Shown piece by piece: positions 7,154-9,640 of a DNA stretch of 9,640 nucleotides. Made by a program: the position numbers and the translations under genes. The stretch covers positions 1-9,640 of the forward strand of contig CAIUKX010000512.1 of the NCBI GenBank assembly GCA_903899795.1, in the 5' to 3' direction. The notes under the pieces were generated by a model that worked only from the letters and a program-made list of their open reading frames with translations, had not been told where the DNA came from and ran no database searches. This DNA comes from an uncultured Flavobacteriales bacterium. GTDB lineage: Bacteria > Bacteroidota > Bacteroidia > Flavobacteriales_D > Crocinitomicaceae. Each line of letters begins with the position of its first letter. The stretch's first letter is position 1.

Positions 7154-8602
7154 ATGAGTTACACTGAAAATGAATTAGCAAAAGACCTCGAAAACCAAGA
7201 ATATAAATATGGTTTCGTAACGAATATTGAATCGGAAAAAGTCCCGAAAGGATTATCCGAAGACATAATCCGTTTGATTTCTGCTAAAAAAGAAGAACCT
7301 CAATGGATGCTTGATTATAGATTGAAAGCTTACGAGGTTTGGAAAACAATGACTGAACCAAGTTGGGCTCACGTTCATTATCAAAAACCCGACTTTCAAG
7401 ACATCATCTACTACTCAGCTGTAAAACAAAAAAAATACGAAAGTTGGGACGATGTAGAACCTGAAATGAAAGCAACGATGGAAAAATTAGGAATTTCCAT
7501 GGATGAGCAAAAGGTTTTGACAGGCACTAACGTTGCTGTCGATTTTGTAATGGACTCTGTATCTGTAGCCACTTCTTTTAAAGCAAAATTATCTGAACTG
7601 GGGATTATTTTCTGCTCGTTCTCTGAAGCAGTTAAAAATCACCCTGATTTGGTACAAAAATACATGGGAACCGTTGTTCCGACTACTGACAACTTTTATG
7701 CAGCACTGAATTCAGCCGTTTTTACAGATGGCTCTTTCTGCTACATCCCAAAAGGTGTTAGATGTCCAATGGAACTTTCGACTTATTTCCGAATCAATGA
7801 ACAAGGTACTGGTCAATTTGAAAGAACATTGGTTGTTGCCGATCAAGGTGCTTACGTTTCCTATTTAGAAGGATGTACTGCGCCGATGAGAGATGAAAAT
7901 CAATTACACGCAGCTGTTGTTGAATTAATTGCTTTGGACGATGCTGAAATAAAATATTCTACAGTACAAAACTGGTATCCAGGTGATAAAGACGGTAAAG
8001 GCGGAATCTACAATTTTGTAACAAAACGGGGAATTTGCGAACGAAATGCGAAAATCTCATGGACTCAGGTTGAAACAGGTTCAGCAGTTACATGGAAATA
8101 TCCTTCCTGTATCTTAAAAGGAGATAATTCTGTGGGTGAGTTTTACTCAGTTGCCGTTACCAACCATCACCAACAAGCTGATACAGGTACAAAAATGATT
8201 CACCTGGGGAAAAACACAAAGAGTACGATTATCTCTAAAGGTGTTTCTGCAGGAAAATCAAATAATTCGTACCGTGGACTGGTTCAGATTCACAAAAACG
8301 CAACCAATGCAAGGAATTTTTCTCAATGCGACTCATTGTTGATGAGCGATGAATGTGGAGCACATACATTTCCCTACATTGAATGTAAGAACAGTTCAGC
8401 TAAAATCGAGCACGAAGCAACAACTTCTAAGATCGGTGAAGATCAAATTTTTTACTGTCAACAACGAGGTATCAGCAGCGAAAAAGCAATCAGTTTGATT
8501 GTTAATGGGTATTGCAAAGAAGTTTTGAATCAATTACCAATGGAATTTGCCGTTGAAGCACAAAAATTGCTAGCAATTAGCTTGGAAGGCTCAGTAGGAT
8601 AA
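7154..8602 (+). CDS. sufB: Fe-S cluster assembly protein SufB
   Basis: This 482-residue protein is the usual SufB length. SufB is the scaffold core of the SufBCD complex, on which clusters are built in the cytosol using sulfide from SufS/SufE. Recognisable segments are the N-terminal YKYGFVTNIESE and EPQWMLDYRLKAY, the central VVPTTDNFYAALNSAVFTDGSF and YIPKGVRCPMELSTYFRIN, and YLEGCTAP. The C-terminal core includes GDNSVGEFYSVA, RGLVQI, QCDSLLMSDECGAHTFPY and IEHEATTSKIGEDQ. C401 in DECGAHTFPY corresponds to the cysteine essential for cluster assembly in E. coli SufB (C405). The protein appears intact. It sits between the A-type carrier and sufC, as in many Bacteroidota suf operons. The ATG at 7154 follows an A-rich leader, with no Shine-Dalgarno site. 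Confidence 0.98.
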   Translation: MSYTENELAKDLENQEYKYGFVTNIESEKVPKGLSEDIIRLISAKKEEPQWMLDYRLKAYEVWKTMTEPSWAHVHYQKPDFQDIIYYSAVKQKKYESWDDVEPEMKATMEKLGISMDEQKVLTGTNVAVDFVMDSVSVATSFKAKLSELGIIFCSFSEAVKNHPDLVQKYMGTVVPTTDNFYAALNSAVFTDGSFCYIPKGVRCPMELSTYFRINEQGTGQFERTLVVADQGAYVSYLEGCTAPMRDENQLHAAVVELIALDDAEIKYSTVQNWYPGDKDGKGGIYNFVTKRGICERNAKISWTQVETGSAVTWKYPSCILKGDNSVGEFYSVAVTNHHQQADTGTKMIHLGKNTKSTIISKGVSAGKSNNSYRGLVQIHKNATNARNFSQCDSLLMSDECGAHTFPYIECKNSSAKIEHEATTSKIGEDQIFYCQQRGISSEKAISLIVNGYCKEVLNQLPMEFAVEAQKLLAISLEGSVG

Positions 8603-8607
8603 TTATA

Positions 8608-8667
8608 AATGTTGAATGCTGAATGTTGGATTATCAATTCAACCTTAAACATTCAAAATTAAACATT
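8608..8667 (+). repeat. Heptad-patterned imperfect inverted repeat in the sufB-sufC gap
   Basis: The 74 bp gap between the sufB stop and the sufC ATG is almost filled by a dyad. The arm at 8608-8627 pairs with the arm at 8648-8667, 17 of 20 positions matching, around a 20 nt spacer. The arms are built of 7-base steps: GTTGAAT and two close variants on the left, TCAAAAT/TAAACAT-like steps on the right. It could fold in the transcript as an AT-rich hairpin just before sufC, affecting mRNA stability or relative expression. There is no following T-run, so it is unlikely to be a terminator. Confidence 0.7.
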
Positions 8668-8676
8668 AAAATAAAG

Positions 8677-9429
8677 ATGATTACAATTAAAAATTTACAC
8701 GCATCAATCGATGGGAAAGAAATTCTGAAAGGATTAAATCTTGAAGTAAAAGCTGGTGAAATTCACGCTATCATGGGACCAAATGGAGCTGGTAAAAGTA
8801 CTTTAGCCTCCATCCTAGCTGGTCGTGAAGAATATGAAATCACTGCTGGTGAAGTTGAGTTTGACGGAAAAGATTTGTTGGAATTGTCTGTAGAAGACAG
8901 AGCAAGAGAAGGCTTGTTTTTAGCGTTCCAATACCCAGTAGAAATTCCGGGTGTTTCGAACATTAACTTTCTTCGAACAGCATTAAATGAAATTCGTGAA
9001 TACAAAGGTGAAGAACCTATCTCTGCGAAAGATTTCATGACTATGGTCAGAGAAAAATCGGCAATTGTAGAATTGGATTCAAAATTGGCTTCTAGATCAG
9101 TGAATGAAGGCTTCTCTGGCGGTGAAAAAAAGCGAAATGAAATCTTCCAAATGGCCATGCTCAATCCGAAACTAGCAATTCTCGATGAAACGGATTCGGG
9201 TCTAGATATTGATGCATTACGCATCGTTGCCACTGGAGTGAATAAATTGAAGACAAAAGAGAATGCAACTATTGTAATCACCCATTACCAACGTCTTTTG
9301 GATTATATCATTCCTGATTTTGTACATGTATTGTACGATGGAAAAATCGTTAAAACAGGTACAAAAGAATTAGCTCTTGAACTGGAAGAAAAAGGATACG
9401 ACTGGATCAAAGAAGAATTAGCACTATAA
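8677..9429 (+). CDS. sufC: Fe-S cluster assembly ATPase SufC
   Basis: This 250-residue ABC-type ATPase drives the SufBCD scaffold. All motifs are in place: Walker A GPNGAGKST (34-42), Q-loop Q85 in FLAFQYPVEIPG, a signature written FSGGE (146-150) followed by KKRNE as is usual for SufC, Walker B LAILDETD (166-173), the D-loop SGLD (174-177) and the switch histidine H203. I chose the ATG at 8677 because MITIKNLHASIDGKEIL matches the usual SufC start and gives the normal length of about 250. An in-frame ATG at 8623 would add 18 residues encoded by the repeat in the gap. The leader AAAATAAAG before 8677 fits this phylum. Without SufD it cannot form the standard complex, so sufD must lie further on or elsewhere. 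Confidence 0.97.
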   Translation: MITIKNLHASIDGKEILKGLNLEVKAGEIHAIMGPNGAGKSTLASILAGREEYEITAGEVEFDGKDLLELSVEDRAREGLFLAFQYPVEIPGVSNINFLRTALNEIREYKGEEPISAKDFMTMVREKSAIVELDSKLASRSVNEGFSGGEKKRNEIFQMAMLNPKLAILDETDSGLDIDALRIVATGVNKLKTKENATIVITHYQRLLDYIIPDFVHVLYDGKIVKTGTKELALELEEKGYDWIKEELAL

Positions 9430-9640
9430 GTGATTGAACAAAACGAAATACAATGAGTGAAGCTCTAAATACCGTGACTTTGGAAAGTTCGAAATCAAAA
9501 ACAGACTGAGAATAGTACAATACAATCTTGACTATTTCATTTGCATTATTATTGGAATTGCAGTGAAGTGCCTTATGATAAAGATTCTTGCATAACAACA
9601 TCCGTATAAATACGGGAAGTCGCCGAATCAATATTGGAGA
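9430..9640. other. Gene-poor segment downstream of sufC
   Basis: These 211 bp hold no gene I recognise, and no SufD start is seen. An 18-codon ORF at 9453-9509 (MSEALNTVTLESSKSKTD) has an A-rich leader and sits 23 bp after sufC, so it may be a small or decayed gene, but it matches nothing I know. Another frame is open from about 9461 to 9599 with a hydrophobic stretch (YFICIIIGIAVKCLMIKI) but has no proper start near its beginning. A weak hairpin lies at 9511-9536 and a 14 bp palindrome at 9602-9615. Confidence 0.5.
9511..9536 (+). terminator. Weak hairpin downstream of sufC, possible transcript end
   Basis: AATAGT-A-CAA (9511-9520) can pair with TTG-ACTATT (9528-9536), giving nine A/T-rich pairs, one bulged base and a 7 nt loop. 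It lies about 80 bp after the sufC stop and is followed by TCATTTGCATT, not a clean T-run. It could be a poor terminator or an mRNA end stabiliser, or chance in AT-rich DNA. Confidence 0.25.

Noticed and set aside
8623..8676. 18-residue N-terminal extension of SufC
   Set aside because: The extension is encoded by the inverted repeat in the gap and adds residues not found in SufC proteins; the ATG at 8677 gives the standard start and length.
8763..9281. 172-codon minus-strand ORF
   Set aside because: It lies antisense to sufC, whose motifs are all intact; the length comes from codon bias.
9407..9631. 74-codon minus-strand ORF downstream of sufC
   Set aside because: It needs a TTG start, overlaps the end of sufC, and shows no recognisable domain. 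A real small gene here is not excluded but cannot be supported.

Overview
The window looks like chromosomal DNA of a gliding or adhesive member of the Bacteroidota, probably Flavobacteriia or a Crocinitomicaceae/Fluviicola-like lineage. The evidence is a surface protein ending in a type IX secretion (T9SS) type B sorting domain, a PorP/SprF-family gene directly behind it, AT-rich DNA, a Bacteroidota-style promoter (TTTG, 20 bp, TAnnTTTG), and gene starts preceded by A-rich stretches rather than Shine-Dalgarno sites. The genus is an inference; no rRNA or other marker gene is present.

Left part, minus strand (1-6462). A very large gene (823-6462, 1879 codons) encodes a secreted, cysteine-containing, Thr/Ser/Gly/Pro/Val-rich modular surface protein. 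It has a signal peptide, about 640 residues of PKD/Ig-like modules, nine SprB-like repeat units (two diverged, then seven exact 87-residue units, 261 bp each, without indels), about 320 residues of further modules, and a CHU_C/type B sorting domain. Seven bases behind its stop codon starts a PorP/SprF-family outer-membrane protein, which runs off the left edge (271 codons visible). Together they form a typical secreted adhesin plus dedicated T9SS partner cassette, like sprB-sprF of Flavobacterium gliding.

Middle (6463-6802). A 340 bp divergent intergenic region holds a good promoter candidate for the rightward genes and no clear one for the leftward gene.

Right part, plus strand (6803-9429). 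Three SUF iron-sulfur cluster assembly genes lie head to tail: an A-type carrier (sufA/iscA-like), sufB and sufC. A heptad-patterned imperfect hairpin fills the sufB-sufC gap. sufD, the expected next gene, does not begin in the 211 bp after sufC. That stretch carries no recognisable gene, only a weak hairpin, a small palindrome and an 18-codon ORF.

I do not see a wholly new system. The most rewarding features are the homogenised, mosaic repeat array of the adhesin with its almost uncharged units, the adhesin-PorP pairing, the hairpin between sufB and sufC, and the unexplained segment where sufD would be expected.
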